DNA from: CAVUFH01 sp963740835
GTDB lineage: Bacteria > Actinomycetota > Acidimicrobiia > IMCC26256 > PALSA-610
NCBI GenBank assembly: GCA_963740835.1
Contig: CAVUFH010000003.1
Coordinates: 1,873,444-1,937,443 of the forward strand
DNA length: 64,000 nucleotides
Reading direction: 5' to 3'
The first letter of the stretch is position 1, and each line of letters starts with the position of its first letter. The notes below the pieces were generated by a model. The model had not been told where the DNA came from. It was given only the letters and a program-made list of their open reading frames with translations, and did no database searches. A program made the translations under genes and the position numbers. Positions 15,270 to 25,877 of the stretch are shown here, piece by piece.

Positions 15270-16912
15270 CTACCTGTCGGACGCGGTCGGGACCGACCAC
15301 TCGACCGTCGTACCGCCGGCCGGACCGGGCGAGACCGAGAAGCTCCCGTGGTGGCGGTCGGCACGCGCCTGCATGTTCCCCATACCTTTGCCGCCCGCCG
15401 CGCGGCGTCGCCCGCACCGATGCCGTCGTCGGTGACGACGAGCGTCACCAGGCCCGACGCCGCGCACACGTCAACAGTCACGGCGCGAGCGCCCGCATGG
15501 CGGGCGACATTCGAGAGCGCCTCGCGCAGTGTGGCGAGCAGGTCGTCGGCGACCGGCCCGCTGACCTCGACGTCGACGGGGCCCTCGAAGGTGACTTGCG
15601 GTTGGAAGCCGATCGGCCGGGCGGCCTCACGGGCGACGTCGAGCACGCGCCGGCGCAGTGTGGCGAGACTCGTTCGTGTCGTTTCCACGTCGAAGATGAC
15701 GGTCCGGATGTGACGAACGACCGTGTCGAGCTCGTCGACGGCTGCTTCGATGCGGCGTCGCACTTCGTCGTCCCGCACCAGTCGGGTCGCACCTTGCAAC
15801 GAGAGGCCCGTCGCGAAGAGTCGCTGGATCACGGTGTCGTGCAGGTCTCGGGCAATGCGCTCTTGATCTTCGAGCAACGACAGGCGATGGAGGTCGTCGC
15901 GCGTCCGGCCCTGTTCGATCACGACACTCGCTTGTATGGCGAACTGCTGGAGCACGTCCAGGTCGCGAGTCGTGAACGGATCGGCTCCGATCACGCGTGA
16001 CACGGCGAGTGAACCGAGCACATTGCCCTTCGGACCCAGCGGGACGAACACGGCCGGTCCGATCGTTCCGAGCCGCACTTGCGGCTGGGCGACGCGCTTG
16101 TCACGCGAGAGGTCGTCAATTGCGATGGGCTCGGCGACTTGCATGATCCGTGCGGTGATCGTGTCGGAAGCCGGGAAGACCTGCCCGAGCACGGCGTCGG
16201 CCTGTTCGCCGACGGCGACCTCGATCGTCAGTTCGTCGGGCGACGGCCCGTGGAGCGCGATGGTCGCGAGGTCCGCGTCGACGATCTGGCAGGCGCGACT
16301 TGCGACCACTTCGAGAATCGCGTGCGTATCGGTGCCGGCGAGCAGCGCGGTTGCGACCTCGTGCAATCCGGCACGTTCGCGCTCGGCGCGCCGGCGCTCC
16401 TCGAAGAGGGCGGCGTTGTTGATCGCGACGCCGGCTGCGCTCGCGAGCCCGAGCACGAGCTCTTCGTCGATGTCGGTGAAGACCTCGTCCGTCGTCTTGT
16501 CGGTGAGATAGAGGTTGCCGAAGACGTGGTCACCCACGCGGATCGGGACCCCGAGGAAGCTGTCCATCGGCGGATGGTTCGGTGGGAAGCCGGCGCTCGC
16601 CGGATGCTCGCTGATTTCCGCGAGCCGGAGCGGGCGCGCGTCGTCGATCAGCAGGCCGAGGATGCCGAGGCCCTTCGGCAGCGGGCCGATCGCCGCCCTC
16701 GTCTCGTCGTCGATTCCCACGGTGATGAACTGGGCGAGGCCGGTTCCGGCCTCGTCCAGCACACCGAGCGCGCCGTAGCGCGCGTCGACGAGCCGGACCG
16801 CCGACTCGATGATGCGTTGCAGTACTGAGGTCAGGTCGAGATCCGAGCCGACCGCCAGCACCGCTTCGAGGAGCTGGCGGAGGCTCCGGGGTCCCGCATG
16901 CTCGACAGCCAC
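15270..16912 (-). CDS. dosS: DosS/DevS-like heme-GAF sensor histidine kinase, frameshifted
   Basis: About 547 residues: GAF-A (about 20-170), GAF-B (about 185-335), dimerisation/phosphoacceptor domain with His358 in RIARDLHDTVIQRLFATGL, and a HATPase domain (SNVARHAGA, DDGIGAGDA, then KGMGNMQARADRHHG). GAF-A holds HPASAGFPPNHPPMDSFLGV; its second His (about 113) aligns with the heme ligand His149 of M. tuberculosis DosS. The frame breaks near 15391-15402, just before the last glycine-rich ATP-lid segment. The GTG start at 16912 has no clear ribosome-binding site. It is divergent from dosR, 47 bp apart, rather than downstream of it as in M. tuberculosis. Confidence 0.88.
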
Positions 16913-16959
16913 ACCGGGAGCGTACGCCTGTCCGGGTGCCGCGGCCGCCGCAGGGCAGA

Positions 16960-17616
16960 ATGGTGGTCGTGACGACACGCGTCTTCCTCCTCGACGACCA
17001 CGAGATCGTGCGCCGAGGCCTGAAGGAGCTCCTCGAACAAGAGGCCGACCTCGAGATCGTCGGCGAAGCCGGAACCGCCGAGGAAGCGCTCAGCCGCATC
17101 CCGCCGACGCAGCCCGATGTGGCGTTGCTCGACGTGCGGCTGCCCGACGGTGACGGTGTCGAGGTGTGTCGCGAGATCCGGTCCCGACACCCCGAGATCC
17201 ATTGCCTGATGCTCACGTCGTTCGCCGACGACGAAGCGCTGTTCAGCGCGATCATGGCGGGCGCATCCGGCTACCTCCTCAAGCAGGTCAAGGGAACCGA
17301 CCTCATCGACGCGGTACGGCGGGTCGGTACCGGCGAGTCGTTGCTGGATCCGGCGATGACCGCCAAGGTGCTCGAACGGTTGCGGGCGCCCGCGCCGCAG
17401 GACGAGCTCGCCGGATTGACGGAGCAGGAACGCCGCGTGCTCGACCTGGTCGCCGAAGGCCTCACCAACCGCCAGATCGGCGAGCGGATGTTCTTGGCAG
17501 AGAAGACGGTCAAGAACTATGTCTCGAACCTGCTCGCGAAGCTCGGGATGAGTCGGCGCAGCGAGGCCGCGGCGTTCGCGGCGAGGCTCGACGAGCGCCG
17601 CGATCGCCGGCAGTGA
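16960..17616 (+). CDS. dosR: DosR/DevR-like response regulator
   Basis: 218 residues of the NarL/LuxR type. The receiver holds the acidic pair Asp12/Asp13, phosphoacceptor Asp58 (VALLDVRLPDGDG) and Lys (SGYLLKQVKG). The C-terminal helix-turn-helix reads LTEQERRVLDLVAEGLTNRQ followed by MFLAEKTVKNYVSNLLAKLG, nearly identical to DosR of M. tuberculosis as I recall it, including the DNA-contacting recognition helix. The ATG at 16960 keeps the start nearest the receiver. It very likely binds the GGGACC...GGCCCT boxes throughout the window. No box is visible in its own 47-bp promoter region. Confidence 0.93.
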   Translation: MVVVTTRVFLLDDHEIVRRGLKELLEQEADLEIVGEAGTAEEALSRIPPTQPDVALLDVRLPDGDGVEVCREIRSRHPEIHCLMLTSFADDEALFSAIMAGASGYLLKQVKGTDLIDAVRRVGTGESLLDPAMTAKVLERLRAPAPQDELAGLTEQERRVLDLVAEGLTNRQIGERMFLAEKTVKNYVSNLLAKLGMSRRSEAAAFAARLDERRDRRQ

Positions 17617-17619
17617 GCG

Positions 17620-18270
17620 CTACTCGCCCGTCTCGACGAAGTTGACGTCGACACCACGCGCATCCTTGTCGAACGCACGCAGGGCGGCAACGACGCGGAC
17701 CGCCACCATCTGCCGAACATCGGACGGCAACGCCGCCACGCGCACCTCGGCGTGGAGCCAACCCTGGTCCCGACGCACTGCGACGAGAACCGCACCGATG
17801 CCGTGCACGGCATCCACTGCGGGATCGTTGCGGCCGTGCCGCTGGAGCACCTCGCGCGTCGCGGCAAGCGCGATGCGCGTGTGGGCCGGCAGGGGCTGAC
17901 GGGCGACGCGCTCGCACGCGTCGACGACATCGTCACCCGGTTCGACGACCGCGGCTTCCCAATCCTCGAACGGGTCGAACATGACGTTCCCCGCGACGAC
18001 GACCGGAACGTGGTGGCGCAGCGAGCACAAAGCTCCGTCTTCGCTGCGCGCCGGCACCGCGCCGGCCAGGTGCCGCATCGCGAGCGTCACGTCGACGACA
18101 CCGTTGCGCAAGGGACAACCGTCGGGGCTCCGCATGCCGGCACACGGAAAGCTCGGCGTGCCGGGCTCGGTGCAGCGAACGACGTCGTGTCCCGCGCGGC
18201 GCAACTCGTCGGCCGCGGCGTCACCGACGTGCGGCGCGTCTTCGGTGACCAGAACACGAAGTTGATGCAT
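17620..18270 (-). CDS. Unknown protein with Cys-containing receiver-like N-terminus
   Basis: 216 residues. The N-terminus (LRVLVTEDAPHVGDAAADEL) resembles a response-regulator fold but lacks a clear phosphoacceptor. It is followed by a cysteine set: VVRCTEPGTPSFPCAGMRSP and then GCPLRNGVVDVTLAMRH. A very similar arrangement closes the GNAT protein at 28216-29188. The C-terminal half (DEC..., WLHAEVRVAALPSDVRQMVA) may be a BON- or DUF-like domain. It follows the CBS gene with a 21-nt gap, so the pair is likely one transcript behind the box at 18803. Function is unknown; metal or redox sensing is only a suggestion. Confidence 0.7.
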   Translation of the reverse strand: MHQLRVLVTEDAPHVGDAAADELRRAGHDVVRCTEPGTPSFPCAGMRSPDGCPLRNGVVDVTLAMRHLAGAVPARSEDGALCSLRHHVPVVVAGNVMFDPFEDWEAAVVEPGDDVVDACERVARQPLPAHTRIALAATREVLQRHGRNDPAVDAVHGIGAVLVAVRRDQGWLHAEVRVAALPSDVRQMVAVRVVAALRAFDKDARGVDVNFVETGE

Positions 18271-18291
18271 GGAACGTCCTCCGTTGGGTGG

Positions 18292-18744
18292 CTAGAGCTC
18301 GAACTCGATGAGAGTCGCTTCGTGCGGATGCACGGCCAACTGCAGTGCCTGCGCCCACGGCGGCTGCGAGAGCATCGCCACCACCAACCCCCGAAGGGTG
18401 AGCCGGCCGACGCCGTCGTGCGCATCGTCGACCACGATGGCGCACCGCTCCGGTGCTTCGAGCACGAGGTGCAGCGCCTGCTCGATCGGCGTGCGCTGCG
18501 AGAGCACCAGGGGCCGGTCGAGGTCACAGGCCGACACTGACGCGGTCAGAGGGAGCCCGGAACCGAGCGCACGGACGAGATCTTCGTCGGTGAAGATGTG
18601 GGGAACGCCGGTCACCACCAGGGCGCGGTAACCCGACGCGAGACGCTCGGCCGCCTGCGCGAGCGTCATCTCGGGCAGCACGTAGAGGATCCGCTCGAGG
18701 CGGACGTCGGCGACGGTACGGCGGAACTCGAGTGATTCGGCCAT
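18292..18744 (-). CDS. CBS-domain-like protein
   Basis: 150 residues: TVADVRLERILYVLPEMTLA, ALVVTGVPHIFTDEDLVRAL, PLVLSQRTPIEQALHLVLEA, CAIVVDDAHDGVGRLTLRGL. Two CBS motifs can be traced, with divergent cores. Two ATGs are possible; I chose 18744 because AAGGAG is about 7 nt upstream of it but directly abuts the ATG at 18750. A strong DosR-like box lies 66 nt upstream. Confidence 0.75.
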   Translation of the reverse strand: MAESLEFRRTVADVRLERILYVLPEMTLAQAAERLASGYRALVVTGVPHIFTDEDLVRALGSGLPLTASVSACDLDRPLVLSQRTPIEQALHLVLEAPERCAIVVDDAHDGVGRLTLRGLVVAMLSQPPWAQALQLAVHPHEATLIEFEL

Positions 18745-18802
18745 CTCCATCTCCTTCCGTGTGCCCGCGCACCCAGTGTGAAGCGCGTCGCAGGGCGCGA
18801 GG

Positions 18803-18817
18803 AGGGTCGAAGGTCCC
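18803..18817 (-). promoter_or_regulatory. DosR-like box upstream of CBS gene
   Basis: On the minus strand GGGACCTTCGACCCT, 14 of 15 consensus positions, centred 66 nt upstream of the CBS start. It is back to back with the plus-strand box at 18939-18953 in this divergent promoter region. Confidence 0.74.
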
Positions 18818-18938
18818 GGATCGCGACTCGCGATCGACCCTGCCCCTCCGAGGTCGACGAGCGTTGTCTGTGCGCCATGCCTCTTTTCACACGCCCTTCA
18901 GCCGCCGTGGTCGTGCGCACGAAGGTCCGCGCGTACAG

Positions 18939-18953
18939 GGGACCTTCGACCCT
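18939..18953 (+). promoter_or_regulatory. DosR-like box upstream of membrane protein gene
   Basis: GGGACCTTCGACCCT, identical to the minus-strand box at 18803-18817, pointing right and centred about 87 nt before the ATG at 19033. A degenerate minus-strand match (GGACCTTCGTGC) also occurs around 18917-18929. Confidence 0.74.
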
Positions 18954-19032
18954 ACGTCCGGTTCGCGATCCGTCGTTCACTGAACGGCATCGGAGCGCCA
19001 TTGGCGCTCACGAACCCGGAGGACGAGGACCC

Positions 19033-19685
19033 ATGAAGCGTCGGACCCTTGATGTCGTGTTCAGTGTCGGAGGCCTCGCGTCGCGCTCCTCCTGTTGGTG
19101 CTCGGTCTCGTCTTGCAGAACCAGGCGAACTTTGCCGAGAGCTACGTCAAGAACCAGCTGATCGAGCAGAAGATCACGTTCACGCCCGTCGCCAATCTCG
19201 CGCCCCAGGAGAAGCAAGCGGACTGCCTCGTGCACTACGCCGGCCAGCCGCTGACGACGGGCAAGCAGGCGGAGTGCTACGCCAACAGCTACATCCATCT
19301 GCACCTCACCGAGGTCAACGACGGCCAGACCTACGCGCAGACGAGTGGCGAGGCGAGGGCGTTGCAGGCGCGCGCCGATGCCGCAGTGGCGAGCGACCCG
19401 CAGGCGCCGGCGACGGTGGCGTTGCAGGACCAAGCGCAGGCGCTCAGTGCGAAGGTCGACACACTGTTCAGAGGCGAGACGCTGCGGGGCCTGCTGTTGA
19501 CGTCGTACGGATTCAGCATCTTCGGCGATCGGGCGCAGCAGGCAGCCTGGGTGGCGTTCGCCGCCGCGCTCGTGCTGTTCCTCGCCGCGATCGCCGGATT
19601 CATCCACGCCTTCACGACGCCTCGCGACGAGGAAGGCACGACCGCGCCTGGCGAAGCAGAGCGGAACACGCCGGTGCCGGTGTAG
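19033..19685 (+). CDS. Two-helix membrane protein of unknown function, frameshifted
   Basis: The ATG at 19033 opens MKRRTLDVVFSVGGLA; the frame then breaks near 19081 and continues VALLLLVLGLVLQNQANFAE. A single lost G in GCGGTC explains it. The repaired product is about 217 residues: an N-terminal transmembrane helix, an extracytoplasmic region with two Cys (KQADCLVHYAG, KQAECYANSY) and a Gln/Ala-rich stretch, a second helix (AAWVAFAAALVLFLAAIAGF), and a charged tail. I know similar actinobacterial proteins only as hypothetical. A strong box lies upstream. Confidence 0.68.
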
Positions 19686-19745
19686 CGCCGGCGGTGAGGT
19701 CCTCGACGTCGTGTGCTTCCACCGAGCAACGCGACATCGCAGAAC

Positions 19746-19777
19746 CCGGGGGGTCGGCTCAGCCGGCCCCCCGGTTT
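19746..19777 (+). terminator. Intrinsic terminator between convergent genes
   Basis: A 13-bp stem (CCGGGGGGTCGGC pairing with GCCGGCCCCCCGG, one G-U pair) around loop TCA, followed by TTT. It stands between the membrane protein gene (ending 19685) and the convergent gene ending at 19788, so it could serve both. Confidence 0.75.
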
Positions 19778-19787
19778 CGTCGCCGCC

Positions 19788-20174
19788 TCACTTCTTCTTG
19801 GCCTTGCCGCCCTCGAACAGCTCGCGCCAACTGCTTGCGGTGACTTCCACGTCGTACTTCTTCGCTGCCGACTTGATGCGCTTCCACGCCCGCTCCCGCT
19901 CGGCGTCACTCACGCCTTCGACCTGATCGAACCGGGCGATCGCGTTGCGGACGTGTCTGGCATCCGTGAGCGGTTCCTTCCGCTCGTCGGGAAAGGCGAA
20001 CGTGCTCGCGGGCAAGACGTTCTTCTTCGCGGTGCTCATCCCCGACTGGTTGCCGTTCGACTCCTCTGTGGACCTCGCGGTGGACTTCTTCGTACCGCGC
20101 GTGCTCGTCTTACGAGCGGACTGTGCCTTCTTGATGTTCTTTCGAGCTGCCGACTTCTGCTTCGCGGTTGCCAT
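19788..20174 (-). CDS. Lys/Ala-rich basic protein with conserved C-terminal helical domain
   Basis: 128 residues. Residues 1-45 are very basic and low-complexity (KQKSAARKNIKKAQSARKTS), like the tails of histone-like or Ku-associated proteins. The C-terminal part (ARHVRNAIARFDQVEGVSDA, ERAWKRIKSAAKKYDVEV) resembles a DUF6582-type domain found in actinobacterial stress clusters. It may bind nucleic acid, but that rests on charge alone. GAGGAGG is positioned well before the ATG at 20174. Confidence 0.72.
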   Translation of the reverse strand: MATAKQKSAARKNIKKAQSARKTSTRGTKKSTARSTEESNGNQSGMSTAKKNVLPASTFAFPDERKEPLTDARHVRNAIARFDQVEGVSDAERERAWKRIKSAAKKYDVEVTASSWRELFEGGKAKKK

Positions 20175-20278
20175 GGATGACCTCCTCGGGACACTCACCC
20201 GAAATACCCACACGCGGGGCGCGAGAGTCGTCGCCGCGAACGCGGCATAGTCCTCGCTCCTTCGGGTACCTCGAACGC

Positions 20279-21751
20279 ATGAGTGAGCGAGAGGCGAAGC
20301 TCCTCGTCGCGGACGACTTCCAGGTTCCCCCTCCCCGCCGGCTCGGCAAGCGGGTGGCGTCGATCGAGACGGACACCGTCCGGCAGTGCGCGGTGTACTA
20401 CGACACGCCGGACCTGCGGCTGACGAGGTCGGGCGTGAGTGTGCGGTTCCGATCCGACGATGGATGGACCGTGAAGCTGCCCGAGCGGCGGTCGGCCTCG
20501 GTCCTGATTCGCAGTGAGCATGCCTTCGCCGGTGATGGCGGTGAGGTGCCGAAGGCGGCGGCAAGCCTCGTCCGGTCCTGGACGCGTTCCGGTCGGCTCG
20601 TCGAAGTCGCCGACGTCGACACTCGTCGGCGGCGAACGAGGCTGCGGGATCGTCGCGGTGCGATGCTTGCGGAGCTCGACGACGACGATGTCGTGGGCGA
20701 GCGCGACGGTGACACCGCGATCCGCTTTCGCGAGATCGAGGTGGAGCTCGCCGACGACACACCGGACTCCTTCCTCGACGACGTCGTACGCGAGCTTCGG
20801 CATGCCGGCGCTCGACGGGTCCGCGCCACGTCCAAGGTCGCGCGGGTTCTCGGCGACGCGGCTGCGGCGCCCCCGGACCTCCCGGCGCCGACTGCCCTCG
20901 GCTCGCACGCGACGATCATCGACGTCGTTCGCAACGGGCTCACCCGATCGGTCGAACAGCTGCTCGCCTTCGACCCGCTCATTCGACTCACCGACGACGC
21001 CGAGGCCGTGCACAAGGCCCGGGTCGCGACCCGCCGCCTCCGGAGTGATCTCCGTACGTTCCGGCCGATCCTCGATCAGGGCTGGAGCGAACCGCTCCGC
21101 ACCGAGTTGAAATGGCTCGGGTCGTTGCTCGGGGCAGTGCGTGACGCGGACGTCTTGCTCGAGGAGCTCGGACAGAAAGCCGCGCGGCTGCCGGTCGATC
21201 GGCACGCGAGCGCCACCGCGCTCCGAGAACGATTGCGCGGCGCGCGCGGCACGAGATCGTGAAGTGCTCCTCGAGGGCCTCGACTCGGATCGCTACGCAC
21301 GCCTGCTCGACGCTCTCGTCGACGCCGCGGTGCAACCGCGGTGCTGGAGGCCGAGGTCTCTGGACCCAGCACCCGGGTCGCACGCCGGCTCGTCGCGAAA
21401 CCGCGCAAACGGTTCCGGAACCAGGCGCACGGGCTCGACGAACGAGCGCCCGATCCGGACCTGCACGAAGCCCGCAAGCGCGCGAAGCAGGCTCGCTACG
21501 CGCACGAGGTGGTTGCCCCGTTGCTCGGGAAGAAGGCCCGCGTCGCGGCAGAGCGATTCGCCGATGTCCAGACGGTGCTCGGCGAGCACCAGGACGCCGT
21601 CGTCGCGAGCGCATGGCTCCTCGACGCAGCTCGCGACTCCGAATCCCGCGAGGAGGCCTTCGTCGCGGGCGAACTCAGCGGCCTCTTCCTCGAGGATCGG
21701 CAAGCCGCGCGCTCGAAGTGGTCGACGGTCCGGACGCGCGCCCGCGCCTGA
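20279..21751 (+). CDS. CYTH-CHAD domain protein, frameshifted twice
   Basis: N-terminal CYTH domain with the ExExK signature (EREAK, residues 3-7) and alternating acidic/basic strands (WTVKLPERRS, IRFREIEVEL). From about residue 215 a CHAD domain follows (VHKARVATRRLRSDLRTFRP). The frame leaves near 21235-21250 and returns near 21337-21341; the middle piece is REVLLEGLDSDRYARLLDAL. Repaired length is about 490 residues. CYTH acts on triphosphates and CHAD binds polyphosphate, so a polyphosphate-related role in stress is likely. Confidence 0.82.
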
Positions 21752-21778
21752 TCGTCAGACCCGCGCCTGATCGTCAGA
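21741..21778 (+). repeat. 19-bp perfect tandem repeat across the CHAD gene stop
   Basis: The 19-mer CCCGCGCCTGATCGTCAGA occurs twice head to tail (21741-21759 and 21760-21778). The stop codon TGA of the CHAD gene lies in the first copy and is duplicated in the second. The following sequence to 21942 shows no gene. Confidence 0.85.
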
Positions 21779-21942
21779 ACTGTCGTCCCTCGTCGGATCT
21801 GCCAACCTGCGCGTCGTTGACGGAAGCGGCTGCTGCTCTGCCGTCCTTGTCCGTCCGTGTGACGTTGGCCTCTAGTTGACACGCTTCGCCGGCGCGACGG
21901 TGAGGCGGAGAAGGCGTGACGCACGGCATTGAGGAGGGTGCG

Positions 21943-22701
21943 ATGACGTCGATGCAGGGACGCGTCGCGTTGGTGACCGGCGGGAGCGCCGGCATCGGCC
22001 GGGCGACTGCGCTCGCGTTCGTCCGCGAAGGAGCGAGCGTGGCGATCGGTGACGTACACGTCGATGCCGGCCAGCGCGTCGTCGCGGAGATCGAGGCAGC
22101 CGGGGGCAAGGCGCTGTTCGTTGTGACGGACGTCTCGAAGTCAGCCGACATCCGGCGGCTCGTGGACGAGACGATCGCGCGCTTCGGGCGGCTCGACCAT
22201 GCGTTCAACAACGCCGGTACCGAAGGCGATCCCGGCAGCACGGCCGAGTGCACGCCGGAAAACTGGGAGCACACGCTCGCAGTGAACCTCACCGGCGTTT
22301 GGTTGTGCATGCGGGAGGAGATCCCTCGCCTGCTCGCGACTGGCGGCGGTTCAATCGTCAACAACTCATCGGTCGCGGGGCTGGTCGGCTTCGCCGGCTC
22401 GCCCGCGTACGTCGCGTCGAAGCACGGAGTCGTCGGGCTGACCAAGACGGCGGCGCTCGAGTATGCGACGGCCGGAGTACGCGTGAACGCGGTGTGCCCG
22501 GGAATCGTCGAAACCGACATGATCACCCGATTCACGCACGGCGACGCGACCGCGGTTGCCCAGCTCACAGAAAGCGAGCCGGTCGGGCGGCTCGGCACGC
22601 CTGAGGAGATCGCCGAGGCGGTCGTGTGGTTGTGCTCGGATGCCGCGAGCTTCGTGACCGGCCAGGCCCTGGCGGTCGACGGCGGCTACGTCGCTCGATG
22701 A
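21943..22701 (+). CDS. Short-chain dehydrogenase/reductase (SDR)
   Basis: 252 residues of the classical SDR family: cofactor motif TGGSAGIG (about residue 12), NNAG, active-site Ser (NNSSVAGL) and YVASK, and the C-terminal GQALAVDGGY. The aspartate at the end of beta-2 (AIGDVHVD) suggests NAD(H). The substrate is unknown. I chose the ATG at 21943, preceded by GAGGAGGG, over the GTG at 21916. It stands alone; no DosR-like box was found in the 190 bp upstream. Confidence 0.9.
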   Translation: MTSMQGRVALVTGGSAGIGRATALAFVREGASVAIGDVHVDAGQRVVAEIEAAGGKALFVVTDVSKSADIRRLVDETIARFGRLDHAFNNAGTEGDPGSTAECTPENWEHTLAVNLTGVWLCMREEIPRLLATGGGSIVNNSSVAGLVGFAGSPAYVASKHGVVGLTKTAALEYATAGVRVNAVCPGIVETDMITRFTHGDATAVAQLTESEPVGRLGTPEEIAEAVVWLCSDAASFVTGQALAVDGGYVAR

Positions 22702-22749
22702 GCGCGGCGTGACCAGCGGGCACCGCCGCGCCGCCGACCGCCGAGATTC

Positions 22750-22764
22750 GGGACCTACGGCCCT
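22750..22764 (+). promoter_or_regulatory. DosR-like box upstream of the dehydrogenase-complex operon
   Basis: GGGACCTACGGCCCT, 14 of 15 consensus positions, centred 60 nt before the ATG at 22817. It would control six overlapping genes ending at 28246. Confidence 0.74.
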
Positions 22765-22816
22765 GCCGCGGTCGACGACGGTCGGGAAAGATCACCCCAG
22801 TGGAGCGGAGGTACCG

Positions 22817-23100
22817 ATGGCGTTGCTGGCAGCGAGGCGGAGGATCGAATCCGAGCGTCCGTCGCTGACGAAGTCGGTGGATGCCGCCTTCGGCTTCTTC
22901 GAGGGGTCTCGGCGAGCGTCGAGCGCCCGAGCGCAGGACGTCTTCCTGGCCCTCGGCGTGATCGCCGAGTCCCTCGATGCGCCGACGCCGGTTCGTCGCT
23001 CGATCGCGACCAGCCTCGTAGCGATTCCGGACGACGTCGAGCTCCCTACTCGTGACGTCATCGATCGTCTGCTCGACGTGCGTTGTGCGCTCGATGCATC

Positions 23101-23104
<4 letters not shown>
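22817..23104 (+). CDS. Small protein of 95 residues, unknown
   Basis: Mostly helical, charged sequence (LLAARRRIESERPSLTKSVD, FFEGSRRASSARAQDVFLAL) without a transmembrane segment or known motif. GGAGCGGAGG lies before the ATG at 22817. Its TGA overlaps the GTG of the AMP-ligase gene, so it is the first cistron of the operon and probably translationally coupled. Confidence 0.65.
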
Positions 23105-24884
<1,780 letters not shown>

Positions 24885-24888
<4 letters not shown>

Positions 24889-25877
24889 GCACGGAACCGG
24901 TGGCGACCGTGATGCCCGACACCGAGACTGCCGCGCGCCTGCTCGGCCGGATGCTGCTGGTCCGCCGGTTCGAGGAGCGCTGTGTCGAGCTGTACAGCTC
25001 GTCGCGGATCCGCGGCTTCGTCCATCTGTACATCGGTGAGGAAGCGATCGCAGCGGGAGTCCTCGACATGATCGACGACGACGACGCAGTCGTCTCCACC
25101 TACCGAGAACACGGACACGCGCTGGCGCGTGGAATCGAACCCAATCGTGTGATGGCCGAAATGTTCGGCCGGAGTACCGGTGTCAGCCGTGGGCGGGGCG
25201 GGTCGATGCACCTTTTCGATGTTTCCCGACGCTTTTACGGCGGGAATGCGATCGTCGGTGGCGGCCTGCCCATCGCAGTCGGACTCGCACTCGCCGATGC
25301 GATGCGCGAATCGCACCGGGTCACGGTGTGCTTCTTCGGCGAGGGAGCGGTCGCCGAAGGCGAGTTCCACGAATGCATGAACCTCGCTGCGCTCTGGCAG
25401 TTGCCGGTGTTGTTCTGTTGCGAGAACAACCTCTACGCGATGGGAACGGCGCTCGCGCGGTCGGAGTCACAGACCGACCTCGCGCTCAAAGCCGCGACGT
25501 ATGAGATGCCGGCCTGGGCTGTGGACGGCATGGACGTCGTCGCGGTGCGGGACGCGGCGCGCAAGGCGTGCGCCGCGATACGCGCCGGCGGTGGACCACA
25601 CTTCCTCGAGTGCCGGACCTACCGGTTCCGCGCCCACTCGATGTACGACCCCGAGCTGTACCGCGACAAGTCTGAGGTCGAGGAGTGGAAGCAGCGAGAC
25701 CCGCTGCCGCTCTTCCGCGCGAAGTGCATCGCCGAGGGCATCCTCGACGAAGCGCGGTGCGACGCGCTCGACGCCGATGCCGTCGCCGCCGTCGACGCCG
25801 CGGTCGCGTACGCCGAGGCGGCCGCGCCGGAACCGGTCGAGGACTTGCTGCGGTTCGTCACCAGCGAGGCCCCGTGA
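24885..25877 (+). CDS. pdhA: 2-oxoacid (pyruvate/acetoin) dehydrogenase E1 alpha
   Basis: 330 residues. Thiamine-diphosphate motif GEGAVAEGEFHECMNLAALW ending in CENN, and the substrate-loop RFRAHSMYDP are visible. The short length fits the acetoin/pyruvate dehydrogenase alpha type. The GTG start overlaps the ligase stop by 4 nt. It forms the heterotetrameric E1 with the next gene. Confidence 0.92.

Noticed and set aside
15385..15405. Programmed frameshifting in dosS
   Set aside because: No slippery heptamer or downstream structure is evident, and many unrelated genes in the window show the same kind of break, which favours indel errors.
13211..16978. A single 1255-residue minus-strand protein fusing the sensor kinase to the APH/P-loop kinase
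   Set aside because: The continuous frame arises because the kinase frameshift near 15395 joins it to an antisense passage through the PNPOx gene. Residues between the two parts are low-complexity shadow sequence; a PNPOx gene with its own box lies there on the other strand.
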